A stretch of DNA of 11,416 nt from an uncultured Pseudomonadota bacterium (GTDB lineage: Bacteria > Pseudomonadota > Gammaproteobacteria > Burkholderiales > SG8-41): assembly GCA_946885605.1 (NCBI GenBank), contig CAMPGR010000122.1, positions 1-11,416 on the forward strand. The letters are read 5' to 3'. Of the stretch, positions 1 to 7,220 are shown one piece after another; position 1 is the stretch's first letter, and each line of letters opens with the position of its first letter. The notes below the pieces were generated by a model. The model saw only the letters and a program-made list of their open reading frames with translations, was not told the origin of the DNA and ran no database searches. The position numbers were made by a program, and so were the translations under genes.

Positions 1-1212
1 CGGTTGAGGGTTACCGCGCCGAGCGTACCGGAACCGCCACCAAGACCGATACCCCGATCCGGGAAATACCATCTGCGATACAGATAGTCCCGAAGCAGGT
101 TATCGACGATCAGCAGGCGACCCGAATGGCGGACGTGATCGAGAACGTGAGCAGCGTGCGCCCCGGGAGCACCTTCGGCAACCGCGGCGATTCCTTCATC
201 GTACGCGGCTTTCAGAGCTTCCTCTCTGGCGCTGCGCGTCAACGCCGCTTATCAGAAATGGCCAGGCGAGGGACCAGCGGGACGACGCCGACCAATGGAC
301 CTTGCAGTTCGAGGCGGTGGGCGACTTCACGCGCGCCTACGTGGGCCACAAGCTGCTTCTCGGCCTGGAGACGGGAACCGCGCAAAAGGCGTGCGATTGG
401 CGAGCACCTCGCTTGCCCCTATCGACATCTTCAACCAGGTGTACGGCGCCCCAGCCAGGACCGTTGGGCGCACTGGCCCCGCTGAATGATCAGGAGCTCA
501 AGTACAGCGCGCTGTACCTGCAAGACCAGATCTGGCTCGGGGAGCGTTGGAAACTGCTGCTCGGCCTGCGCTACGACGACACTCGACAGACGACAGTAAG
601 CAGCAGCGGCACCACGGTCAACGACGACGCAAGTATCCCCCGCGTGCGGGAATCATGTACGACGTGGCGCCATGGGCATCGCTCTATGCGAGCTACTCGC
701 GCTCCTTCGTGCCTACCGTCGGAACGAGTTTCGACGGGACACCGTTCGAGCCGGAGACGGGAGACAGGCTGAGGCGGGGATCAAGGCTGACCTATTGAAT
801 CGGCGGCTGAGCGCAACGCTAGCGGTGTATGAGCTTAGGCGGCAGAACGTGACGACTGCCGATCCGGACAATCCCGGCTTTTCCATTCAGACCGGCTAGC
901 AGCGCGCCCGCGGAATAGAGCTGGATCTTGCAGGCGACCTCAGCCCGGCCTGGAAACTGCTCGGGTCCGCAGCTTATACAGACGCCACCCTCACCAAGGA
1001 CAACACATTCACGCCGGGTAACCGTATCCAAGGGTGCCGCGGCTCTCCGGCAGCGTGTGGGTGACACACGAGGTCCGGAGCGGCGAGTGGAAAGGCTTCG
1101 GAGTTGGAGCCGGTCTTTTCGCCGCCGGGGAGCGCGAAGGCGGTCTCGCCAACAGCTATCGCGTCCCGGGCTATACGCGAGCTGATGCGTCGCTGTTTTA
1201 CCGCGGCAATGG
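1..1212 (+). pseudogene. TonB-dependent siderophore receptor, decayed and 5'-incomplete
   Basis: This is a relic of an outer-membrane, TonB-driven ferric-siderophore receptor. The plug domain is readable from base 3 to about 215: it has the TDTPIREIPSAIQIVPKQV and NRGDSFIVRGF signatures typical of FhuA/FpvA-like receptors. After FIVRGFQS, part of the plug is missing. Barrel pieces then follow in alternating frames: VNAAYQK near 240, QFEAVGDFTRAYVGHKLLLG near 302-361, IDIFNQVYG near 421, YSALYLQDQIWLG near 503, MYDVAPWASLYASYSRSF near 657, and AGIKADLLNRRLSATLAVYE near 775. A TAG at 897-899 interrupts the frame, which continues with RARGIELDLAG. Another shift near 1030 leads to VPRLSGSVWVTHEVRSG and YRVPGYTRADASLFYR. 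The C-terminal barrel strands and terminal aromatic residue are absent, because the sequence passes into another relic near 1205-1215. At least five frame changes plus a stop make function impossible. The family assignment is firm; the ligand is unknown. The 5' end lies outside the window. Confidence 0.92.
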
Positions 1213-1554
1213 GGACGCTAAGCGTTTTCGACCGCGAGATCGATCGCTGGATGATGCCCGGGACGCGACTTCCCCCCCACCGAGCCCATATCGCTCGATT
1301 GAGTAGCGCGTGCAGCGCGAGAGGTGGTTCCCGCAGATGCAAGCCAATGGCGCGTCGTGCTGCCGACCGAGCGCGCACCCGTCGCGCGGCTGTCGTACCG
1401 AGACGCTGCGGGGCATTTCGTCGTTCGGGATCTCGACACTGGCGGACGAGCACGTTCGGTGCGCGTATGGCATCCAGGAGATGCCAACGCTTATGTCGAA
1501 GTGCGCCGCGCCTATCTCGAATTCGATCCGCAGGTGTATGCTGATGGGGAGTGA
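1209..1554 (+). pseudogene. PepSY-type inner-membrane protein remnant
   Basis: This is a broken fragment of a PepSY-associated transmembrane protein, a family often found next to siderophore receptors and thought to help in iron release or reduction. In frame 3 the segment GTLSVFDREIDRWMMPGTR matches the usual stretch after the first membrane helix. The frame changes in a C-rich run (about 1270-1278) to frame 1, giving PTEPISLD, then a TGA at 1300-1302. It continues as VARAAREVVPADASQWRVV and LSYRDAAGHFVVRDLDTG. It then jumps to RVWHPGDANAYVEVRR, which resembles a later part of the family, so an internal deletion is likely. The start and first helix are missing because the 5' end is fused to the receptor relic. 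The fragment is far shorter than the several-hundred-residue norm. The assignment comes from remembered family patterns and is moderately secure; that it is a pseudogene is more certain than its family. Confidence 0.65.
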
Positions 1555-1577
1555 GATCACGCGCTCGCCGATCGCGG

Positions 1578-1985
1578 ATGAAAAAACGGATAAATCGCTT
1601 CGCTGCATGGTGGGCACTGCTTGGCGTCGTTCTGCACGCCTTCGTGCCTATTGCCGGGATGGCGCCGTATGGTTTGCCCGCTCATGGGCATGCAGCTCAC
1701 TCGCATGGCTCGGATGAGGCCAGCGTTAACCACGCGGCACACTCGGATCATTCACACGAAACTGCCCACGAAGCCCCCGCTGCTCCGGACACGTTCTGTG
1801 TAGGCGATTGTCCGTGCTGCATTACGACTCTCAAGGCGTTCGTGCCTTCGCGGTCCGGGCTTATCCTGCGCCTTCGGGACTTGCGGAAAACCGTCCCCGA
1901 AGCGCCACAGGCGTCCCTGCAAATCTCGGAACGCGTCCACGACCATCTCGCCCGCGGCCCACCCCAGCCTCCTGAACGTGGTTGA
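1578..1985 (+). CDS. small exported Cys/His-rich protein, DUF2946-like
   Basis: A 135-residue protein. The N-terminus (MKKRINRF, then a hydrophobic stretch at about 9-28) looks like a signal peptide or membrane anchor. Residues 36-64 are very rich in histidine (HGHAAHSHG, HAAHSDHSH). A cysteine cluster follows: C74, C78, C80 and C81 (CVGDCPCC). The C-terminus has RGPPQPP, similar to the RxPP ending I associate with DUF2946 proteins, which often sit beside metal-uptake or copper genes. Histidine and cysteine density suggests metal binding in the periplasm or at the inner membrane; this is inference. I chose the ATG at 1578 because it begins a typical lysine-plus-hydrophobic leader. An in-frame GTG at 1551 lies too close to its purine-rich GGGGA to use it well, and no strong ribosome binding site precedes 1578. 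It lies just downstream of the PepSY relic and 98 bases upstream of the barrel gene. Confidence 0.75.
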   Translation: MKKRINRFAAWWALLGVVLHAFVPIAGMAPYGLPAHGHAAHSHGSDEASVNHAAHSDHSHETAHEAPAAPDTFCVGDCPCCITTLKAFVPSRSGLILRLRDLRKTVPEAPQASLQISERVHDHLARGPPQPPERG

Positions 1986-2083
1986 GCCCATAGCTGCAGG
2001 AAACATTGCGGCTCCCCGACTGCTTGCGCCGGTCCCAACTTTCGCCCGGCGCGCCGTCACTCATCTATTGGCTGGAGCAACAA

Positions 2084-3058
2084 ATGTATATCACACGTGG
2101 GCTGCGGCGCGCTTGCGCCACAGCCATCCTTGCAGCGCTGCCCTATCAGCACGCCATGGCATCGTGCGGCGCTTCGTTCTGCATGGTGAACACCAACTGG
2201 AACCTTCAGGGATTCGCCCCGGAAGCCGGATTCAGAGTCGAACTGCGTTATGAATACATCAAACAGGACGACCTGCGATCCGGCAGCGATCGAGTCGCCT
2301 TCGGGCAGATTCCCCGCCATCACGACGAGATCAAAACCATCAATCGCAACCTGCTCGCCGAGATCGATTACACCATCGACAAGGACTGGGGAGTCGCTGC
2401 GAGCGTGCCGGTCGTGGATCGGGAGCACGCGCACATCCACAACCATCGCGGCGCCCAGCTGCTGGAGGAATGGGACTTCACGCGGCTCGGTGACGTGCGT
2501 GTGCAGGGGCGGCGCCAGTGGATGGCGGAAGACGCAGCAACGCACGGGCTGAGCTTCTACGGACTCAATCTGGGCCTCAAGCTTCCCACTGGAGACAAAG
2601 ACGTTCGCAATGCCAACGGCGAACGCGCCGAACGCTCGCTGCAACCGGGCAGCGGGACCACGGATCTCCTCTTTGGCGGTTATTACAGCCGCGTACTGCC
2701 GGCGAGCGATTCTTCCTGGTTCGTCCAGGCTTTGGTGCAGCTGCCCCTTAACAGCCGCGAGGACTACAAGCCGGGGCGCCGCTTTACGGTCGATCTCGGT
2801 TACCGCTATGAAGCGACCAGTGCGATCGGGCTCATGCTTCAGCTCAACGCGCTCTATCGAAGCAGGGACTCCGGCGCGCAGGCGGAACCGGAGGATACCG
2901 GCGGACGGTTTCTCTTCGTGAGCCCGGGAATAAGCTACGCACTCACGAAGACGACGCAGGTCTACGCATTCGTGCAAAAGCCGCTCTACCAGTACGTCAA
3001 CGGCGTGCAGTTGACGGCCGACTGGTCGGCGCTCGTCGGCATAAGCGCTCGGTTCTGA
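2084..3058 (+). CDS. outer-membrane beta-barrel protein with His-rich segment
   Basis: A 324-residue exported barrel. A signal peptide covers residues 1-26, with an AMA cleavage motif. The mature start carries two cysteines (CGASFC, C28 and C33), followed by VNTNWNLQG. Many short alternating strands end in aromatic/hydrophobic residues, and the protein ends ...SARF with the terminal phenylalanine expected for BAM-dependent outer-membrane proteins. Notable motifs are IPRHHDE (74-82 region) and HAHIHNH (H115, H117, H119, H121), a plausible metal-binding stretch on a loop. The overall pattern resembles uncharacterised barrels annotated as 'transporter' or MetA-like (phenol degradation) proteins. 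The start at 2084 is preceded by GGAG at 2074-2077 with good spacing; a longer reading from a TTG at 2006 would spoil the signal peptide. The next gene begins 11 bases after the stop, so co-transcription is likely. Export and barrel nature are confident; substrate is unknown. Confidence 0.85.
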   Translation: MYITRGLRRACATAILAALPYQHAMASCGASFCMVNTNWNLQGFAPEAGFRVELRYEYIKQDDLRSGSDRVAFGQIPRHHDEIKTINRNLLAEIDYTIDKDWGVAASVPVVDREHAHIHNHRGAQLLEEWDFTRLGDVRVQGRRQWMAEDAATHGLSFYGLNLGLKLPTGDKDVRNANGERAERSLQPGSGTTDLLFGGYYSRVLPASDSSWFVQALVQLPLNSREDYKPGRRFTVDLGYRYEATSAIGLMLQLNALYRSRDSGAQAEPEDTGGRFLFVSPGISYALTKTTQVYAFVQKPLYQYVNGVQLTADWSALVGISARF

Positions 3059-3069
3059 GAGGGGCAACG

Positions 3070-3435
3070 ATGAAGCGACCTTTGCGCTGGGTCACCGCCG
3101 CCGCTCTGGCCCTCGTGCTCGCTCCTGCTCCAAGTGTCCAGGGAGCCGGCACGAGAATCATCGAGATCGCGGTCAGGAACGGCGTGGTGACGGGAAGCAA
3201 GTCCGTGCGCGTCTTGCGCGGCGATACCGTGGTGCTCCGCTGGACGAGCGACAAACCGCTGGAGCTGCATCTGCACGGGTATGACCTGACGGTAGCAGTG
3301 CATCCGGGAAGCGTTGCGGAAATGAAACTCGAGGCGCGAGCTACAGGTCGTTTCCCGGTGGAGATTCATACGCAGAGCGCACGCGGTGGCCATGCACACA
3401 AGCCGCTGTTCCATCTCGAGGTCTACCCGGAGTAA
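3070..3435 (+). CDS. periplasmic cupredoxin-fold protein without the type-1 copper cysteine
   Basis: A 121-residue protein with a signal peptide (about residues 1-26, ending SVQGA) and a beta-sandwich domain. Strand pattern: RIIEIAVRNG, VRVLRGDTVVLRW, LELHLHGYDLTVAV, then AEMKLEARATGRFPVEIH and a terminal FHLEVYPE. This order fits cupredoxin-like domains of the EfeO/Cupredoxin_1 kind. No cysteine is present, so a classical blue-copper site is impossible. Seven histidines cluster in the usual ligand region: H67, H69, H78, H100, H108, H110 and H115, with M85 nearby. A histidine-based copper or other metal site is a reasonable inference. The ATG at 3070 follows AGGGG at 3060-3064 with a five-base spacer. 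The gene sits between a barrel gene and a polytopic membrane protein gene, consistent with a periplasmic shuttle between the two membranes. The fold is fairly sure; the metal is not shown. Confidence 0.8.
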   Translation: MKRPLRWVTAAALALVLAPAPSVQGAGTRIIEIAVRNGVVTGSKSVRVLRGDTVVLRWTSDKPLELHLHGYDLTVAVHPGSVAEMKLEARATGRFPVEIHTQSARGGHAHKPLFHLEVYPE

Positions 3436-3437
3436 GC

Positions 3438-4895
3438 GTGTTCGCCATAGGGCCTCATCCTCACGCCCGCGTGCTCGCTGCAGCATGTCTCTTCCTTGCT
3501 TGGCCGTCGCAGTCGTTCGGCCACGGGTTTGCGATTCGTTACGATCTGCCGCTCCCGCTCGGATACTTCCTTGCGGGGGCCGGCGCAGCGGTTGCGCTGT
3601 CCTTTGCCGTGCTTGCCTTCGCTTCGACGGAGCGCGCGGGAAGCGCAGCTCTCGCTTCACCGCGGCTCGTCGTGCCCGCACTGGACCGTATCGTTTGCAA
3701 TCGAACGGTCACAGGGCTGATGCAAACGATCTCCGTGTTCCTCTTTCTGCTCGTCATCGCTGCAGCATTGTTCGGCGACACGAATCCGTTCAAAAACATC
3801 TCGACCACGATGGTCTGGTTGATCTGGTGGGTGGGAATGATGTTCATCAACACATTCATCGGCGACGTGTGGGCAGTGATCAACCCCTGGAGTGTGCTGT
3901 TCGCCGCCGCGGAGAAAGGCTTACAGATGAGGCGGCCGGGTGCACGGCTCTCGCTCGAGCGGCCCTACCCTGCCCGCCTCGGTGTATGGCCCGCCGTGGT
4001 ACTTTTCCTCTCGTTCGCCTGGCTGGAGATCATCTCCGGCGAAGGAGAGGACGTACGGACCTTGGGAGTGCTGATCGTCTCCTATTCGCTCATCACGTGG
4101 AGTGCCATGGTCGTCTTCGGACGCGGCACCTGGCTCGCGCACGGCGAGGCCTTCTCGGTTGTGTTCTCCACTTTCTCGCGCTTTGCCCCATTTGCACGAG
4201 CCCAAGGAAGGCTCGTGCTGCGTCCGCCAGGCTCCGGGCTGCTGGTTCGCGAGCCCGTATCGTGGTCAACGGCGGCGACGGTTCTGGCGCTGCTCGCAAG
4301 CGTCACGTTCGATGGCTTCATCGCGACGCCGGCATGGACCGCCCTCTACCAAACTTTCACGGCGCTCGGCGAGCGCCTGTCCGGCATCGGCTGGTTGTTC
4401 AATTTCTACACGGTCGCTACAGCATTGTTCCTGCTCTTTCCCGTCACGCTGGGCGCGGTGTTGCTGGCATGCTGCCGGCTCACGGCGGTTTTCACGGGAA
4501 AGTTTTCAGCAGGTGAACTTGCCCGTTATTTCGTGCTGACGCTGCTCCCCATCGCCATCGCGTACCACGTGGCGCATTACCTCGTGTTCTTTCTGCTGAG
4601 CGGCCAGTACATCATTCCGGCCATCTCCGACCCGTTCGGTTTCGGTTGGAATCTCTTTGGCACCGCCGCATACAAGCCGGATATCGCGCTGGTCGGCGCC
4701 AAATTCGCCTGGTACACCGGAGTGATCGCCATCGTTGCGGGCCACGTAATCGCGGTTTATCTCGCGCACCGCATGGCGGCGTATCTTTTCAACGGCGCAA
4801 GGCCGATCCTCGTCAGCCAGTTCCCGCTGCTCGCGCTGATGGTGGGCTATACCATGTTGAGCTTGTGGATCATCGCGCAGCCAGCGGTGACATGA
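3438..4895 (+). CDS. polytopic inner-membrane protein, mature N-terminus likely His-Gly-Phe
   Basis: A 485-residue protein with about ten hydrophobic segments (roughly 42-62, 94-112, 124-145, 184-200, 208-228, 278-296, 320-347, 364-386, 425-445, 462-482). The first 28 residues form a signal peptide with a hydrophobic core (about 12-22) and a small-residue cleavage motif S26-F27-G28. Cleavage there would make H29 the mature N-terminal residue, followed by GFAIRYDLPLPL. Other candidate ligands lie in or near membrane helices: H377 and H380 (YHVAHY), H436 and H444. NPW at 149-151 and FDGF near 291 look conserved-type. Relatives are sometimes labelled 'fenitrothion hydrolase'; I see no hydrolase motif and would not carry that name over. 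The GTG start at 3438 follows GGAG at 3429-3432, inside the end of the preceding cupredoxin gene, so the two are probably translationally linked. A role in metal transfer across the inner membrane is inferred from context. Confidence 0.82.
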   Translation: MFAIGPHPHARVLAAACLFLAWPSQSFGHGFAIRYDLPLPLGYFLAGAGAAVALSFAVLAFASTERAGSAALASPRLVVPALDRIVCNRTVTGLMQTISVFLFLLVIAAALFGDTNPFKNISTTMVWLIWWVGMMFINTFIGDVWAVINPWSVLFAAAEKGLQMRRPGARLSLERPYPARLGVWPAVVLFLSFAWLEIISGEGEDVRTLGVLIVSYSLITWSAMVVFGRGTWLAHGEAFSVVFSTFSRFAPFARAQGRLVLRPPGSGLLVREPVSWSTAATVLALLASVTFDGFIATPAWTALYQTFTALGERLSGIGWLFNFYTVATALFLLFPVTLGAVLLACCRLTAVFTGKFSAGELARYFVLTLLPIAIAYHVAHYLVFFLLSGQYIIPAISDPFGFGWNLFGTAAYKPDIALVGAKFAWYTGVIAIVAGHVIAVYLAHRMAAYLFNGARPILVSQFPLLALMVGYTMLSLWIIAQPAVT

Positions 4896-5005
4896 TCGGC
4901 ATCGGGCGAAGAGTAGTTCGGATCAGCGCTGGCTCTCGAACCCGGGGCGCCACAAAACCGGTATCCCGTCGGCATGGGCTTGCCATTTCGCGGCACTGCG
5001 CACGG

Positions 5006-5037
5006 TCTAGTTCCTTTAGCTTCTAGTTCCTTTAGCT
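5006..5037. repeat. 16-base tandem direct repeat, two copies
   Basis: The unit TCTAGTTCCTTTAGCT occurs twice back to back (5006-5021 and 5022-5037) with no mismatch. It is markedly more AT-rich than the surrounding DNA. A recent slippage duplication or a pair of protein-binding sites upstream of the E1 alpha gene are both possible. Confidence 0.9.
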
Positions 5038-5063
5038 TATAGCGGGCGCCGGGAACTCGGACC

Positions 5064-5092
5064 ATGGCAAGTCCGCTCGCGCTGGTTAAAAT
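5064..5092 (+). promoter_or_regulatory. weak sigma-70-like promoter candidate for the dehydrogenase operon
   Basis: ATGGCA at 5064-5069 (four of six matches to TTGACA) and TAAAAT at 5087-5092 (five of six to TATAAT) are separated by 17 bases. They lie just upstream of the E1 alpha ATG at 5115, which would give a short 5' leader. The match is modest and could be chance in this AT-richer patch. Confidence 0.3.
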
Positions 5093-5114
5093 CTAGCTGA
5101 GGCCAAGGCTCGTA

Positions 5115-6215
5115 ATGACTCTCGTTGCGAAGTTCGAGATTCATCGGTTGCAGTTTCTGGACGAGCACGGAAAAGCCGTGCAGCCGCTTCCGGAATTTGC
5201 ACGCGATGCGAAAGCGCTCCTTCCGCTTTACCGGTGGATGGCCCTCATGCGCGCCTACGATGCAAAAGCGGTCGCGCTTCAGCGCACCGGCCAGCTCGGC
5301 ACGTTTGCCTCCCTGCTCGGGCAGGAAGCGATCAATGCGGGAATCGCGAGCGCCATGCGTCCGGAAGACACCTTCCTCATGACCTATCGCGAGAACGGCG
5401 CTCAGCTGATGCGCGGCGTCACGCTGCGGGAGTTTTTTCTCTACTGGGGCGGCGACGAACGGGGAAGCGACTTCAGTGGTCCGCGCCACGACTTCCCCAT
5501 TTGTGTGACGATCGCCGCGCATGCCACGCATGCGGTGGGCGCCGCATACGCGATGAAGCTGCGGCGGGAGCGGCGCGTCGCGGTGTGCGCGCTCGGCGAT
5601 GGCGCGAGTTCCAAGGGCGATTTCTACGAAGGGCTCAACGCCGCCGGCGTGTGGAAGCTGCCATTGGTCTTCGTCGTCACCGACAACCAGTGGGCGATTT
5701 CAGTCCCGCGCAAGCGCCAGAGCGGCGCGCAGACGCTCGCACAGAAAGCCATCGCGGCGGGCATGGAGGGCGTGCAGGTCGATGGCAACGATGTGGTCGC
5801 GGTACGCCACGCGATGGACCAGGCGCTCGCGAAGGCGCGCCATGGCGGCGGGCCTACGCTCATCGAGGCCCTCACTTACCGTCTTTCCGACCACACGACG
5901 GCGGACGACGCCTCGCGTTATCGCAGCGCGGACGAAGTCGCGGAGGCGTGGAAGCGCGAGCCGGTGCTGCGTCTTCGCAATCACCTCATCGCGTGCGGGG
6001 TATGGAGCAGGGAGAAGGAGGAAGGGCTGCTTCGGGAATGCAACGAGGAGGTGCAGGCCTCGGTGCAGGCTTACCTCGACACGCCGGCGCCCTCTGTGGA
6101 GCAGATGTTCGATCACCTTTATGCAAAACTTCCCGCAGCGATGGAGAAGCAGCGCGATGAAGTCTCGAGCAATGCGGAGGGGTCAGACCCCATGACGGGG
6201 TCTGACGCCATTTAG
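5115..6215 (+). CDS. pdhA: pyruvate dehydrogenase E1 component, alpha subunit
   Basis: A 366-residue thiamine-diphosphate enzyme subunit that, with E1 beta, decarboxylates pyruvate (or a branched 2-oxoacid) and transfers the acyl unit to lipoyl-E2 in the cytoplasm. The ThDP/Mg motif runs from GDG (161-163) to N191 (VVTDNQWAIS). YRENGAQLMRG (91-101) and WGGDERGSDFSGPR (111-124) are strongly typical of this family. RLSDHTTADDASRYR (256-270) is the loop next to the active site. Length is usual. AAGG at 5105-5108 gives a ribosome binding site for the ATG at 5115. The last ten or so residues (GSDPMTGSDA) are encoded by a palindromic repeat and are unlikely to be ancestral. E1 beta follows 14 bases later. 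Pyruvate is the likelier substrate, but a branched-chain 2-oxoacid dehydrogenase cannot be excluded from sequence alone. Confidence 0.93.
   Translation: MTLVAKFEIHRLQFLDEHGKAVQPLPEFARDAKALLPLYRWMALMRAYDAKAVALQRTGQLGTFASLLGQEAINAGIASAMRPEDTFLMTYRENGAQLMRGVTLREFFLYWGGDERGSDFSGPRHDFPICVTIAAHATHAVGAAYAMKLRRERRVAVCALGDGASSKGDFYEGLNAAGVWKLPLVFVVTDNQWAISVPRKRQSGAQTLAQKAIAAGMEGVQVDGNDVVAVRHAMDQALAKARHGGGPTLIEALTYRLSDHTTADDASRYRSADEVAEAWKREPVLRLRNHLIACGVWSREKEEGLLRECNEEVQASVQAYLDTPAPSVEQMFDHLYAKLPAAMEKQRDEVSSNAEGSDPMTGSDAI
6179..6209. repeat. palindromic repeat, GGGGTCAGACCCC type, inside the 3' end of pdhA
   Basis: GGGGTCAGACCCC (6179-6191) and GGGGTCTGACGCC (6197-6209) are inverted copies with one mismatch (G6181 against G6207) around a five-base loop (6192-6196). 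The predicted stem is 13 base pairs with 12 paired. Similar GGGGTCAGACC elements are scattered in many proteobacterial genomes and some are linked to REP-type transposases; I am relying on memory for that. Here it is translated as the end of E1 alpha. No T-run follows, so it is a poor intrinsic terminator, though it could pause or stabilise mRNA between pdhA and pdhB. Confidence 0.85.
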
Positions 6216-6229
6216 ACCCGGGATAGCTT

Positions 6230-7210
6230 ATGGCCCAGATCACGCTCGTTGAAGCCGTAAACCTCGCGCTCCAGCGCGCGATGCAGGACGACGAGGCCGT
6301 CGTCGTGCTCGGCCAGGACGTAGGTGTCGATGGCGGCGTGTTCCGCGCAACGGTGGGGCTGCTGGAGCGCTTCGGCCCCGAACGCGTGATCGACACGCCG
6401 CTTGCCGAAGCGCTTATCATCGGCATGGCGATCGGCATGGCAGTCGAGGGCCTCAAGCCGGCGGCAGAGATCCAATTCGCCGGTTTCGGCTACAGCACCA
6501 TCGATCAGATGGTCAACCATGCGGGGCGCATACGGCATCGCACGCGCGGCCGTCTCGCGTGCCCGCTCGTCATGCGCACACCGTGCGGCGCGGGCATCCA
6601 CGCGCCGGAGCACCATTCCGAAAGCCCTGAAGCCATGTTCGCACACATTCCGGGCATACGCGTGGTGTATGCCAGTTCCCCGCGACGGGCATACGGACTG
6701 TTGCTCGCGGCCGTCCGCGACCCCGACCCCGTGGTATTTCTGGAGCCGACGCGGCTCTATCGCCTGTTCAAGGAGGAAGTCGAGGACGACGGTCAGGCGC
6801 TTCCGCTCGACAGCTGCTTCACGCTGCGCGAGGGGAGCGATGTAACGCTCGTCGCGTGGGGCGCCATGACGCACGAAGCGCTGGCGGCGGCCGCGGAACT
6901 CGAGGAGGAAGGCGTCAGTGCCGAGGTGATCGATGTTGCGACGCTGAAGCCGCTCGACATGGACACCCTACTCGCCTCGGTGGCGAAAACCGGCCGCTGC
7001 GTCGTCGTGAGCGAAGCGCCGCGCACCTGCAGCTTCGCCTCCGAGATCGCGGCCAATCTCGCGGAGGACGGGCTGCTTACCCTGCTTGCCCCGGTGCAGC
7101 GCGTCACCGGCTACGACGTGGTGGTCCCGCTCCCGCGTCTCGAAAAGCATTACATGCCCGACAAGCGCCGTATCGTCAACGCGGCAAGAAGAGCGATCGC
7201 TTTCGCTTGA
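6230..7210 (+). CDS. pdhB: pyruvate dehydrogenase E1 component, beta subunit
   Basis: A 326-residue partner of E1 alpha; the heterotetramer carries out the ThDP-dependent decarboxylation step. The N-terminal pyrimidine-binding domain has GQDVGVDGGVFRAT (28-41) and DTPLAEALIIG (55-65), where E60 is the glutamate expected to activate ThDP. H129 in HSESPEAMF is the conserved active-site region histidine. The C-terminal transketolase-type domain includes VTLVAWGAM and DVATLKPLD. Length is normal for the family and no frame damage is seen. The ATG at 6230 lies 14 bases after the E1 alpha stop with only a weak GGGA upstream, so translation may depend on coupling with pdhA. nhaA follows 10 bases after the stop. 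Confidence 0.94.
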   Translation: MAQITLVEAVNLALQRAMQDDEAVVVLGQDVGVDGGVFRATVGLLERFGPERVIDTPLAEALIIGMAIGMAVEGLKPAAEIQFAGFGYSTIDQMVNHAGRIRHRTRGRLACPLVMRTPCGAGIHAPEHHSESPEAMFAHIPGIRVVYASSPRRAYGLLLAAVRDPDPVVFLEPTRLYRLFKEEVEDDGQALPLDSCFTLREGSDVTLVAWGAMTHEALAAAAELEEEGVSAEVIDVATLKPLDMDTLLASVAKTGRCVVVSEAPRTCSFASEIAANLAEDGLLTLLAPVQRVTGYDVVVPLPRLEKHYMPDKRRIVNAARRAIAFA

Positions 7211-7220
7211 ATCGCATCGC

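Larger units (their letters stand above)
4896..5114 (+). other. intergenic region before the dehydrogenase operon
   Basis: This stretch of about 220 bases has no convincing gene. It separates the membrane-protein gene from the dehydrogenase operon and contains a 16-base tandem duplication (5006-5037) and a weak promoter candidate (5064-5092). No hairpin followed by a T-run was found, so how transcription of the upstream operon ends is unclear. A short minus-strand reading frame crosses it but has no recognisable domain and mostly lies antisense to the upstream gene. Confidence 0.6.

Noticed and set aside
2057..3067. Long minus-strand open frame (336 codons) opposite the barrel gene
   Set aside because: It mirrors the plus-strand gene, has no recognisable domain, and the plus-strand product has a clear signal peptide and barrel ending.
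3438..4895. Naming the membrane protein 'fenitrothion hydrolase'
   Set aside because: That label exists for some relatives as I recall, but no hydrolase motif is visible and the genomic context suggests metal handling.
4935..4965. A tRNA-like T-arm sequence (TTCGAGA on the minus strand)
   Set aside because: The flanking bases do not pair as a T-stem and no acceptor or anticodon arm can be found.
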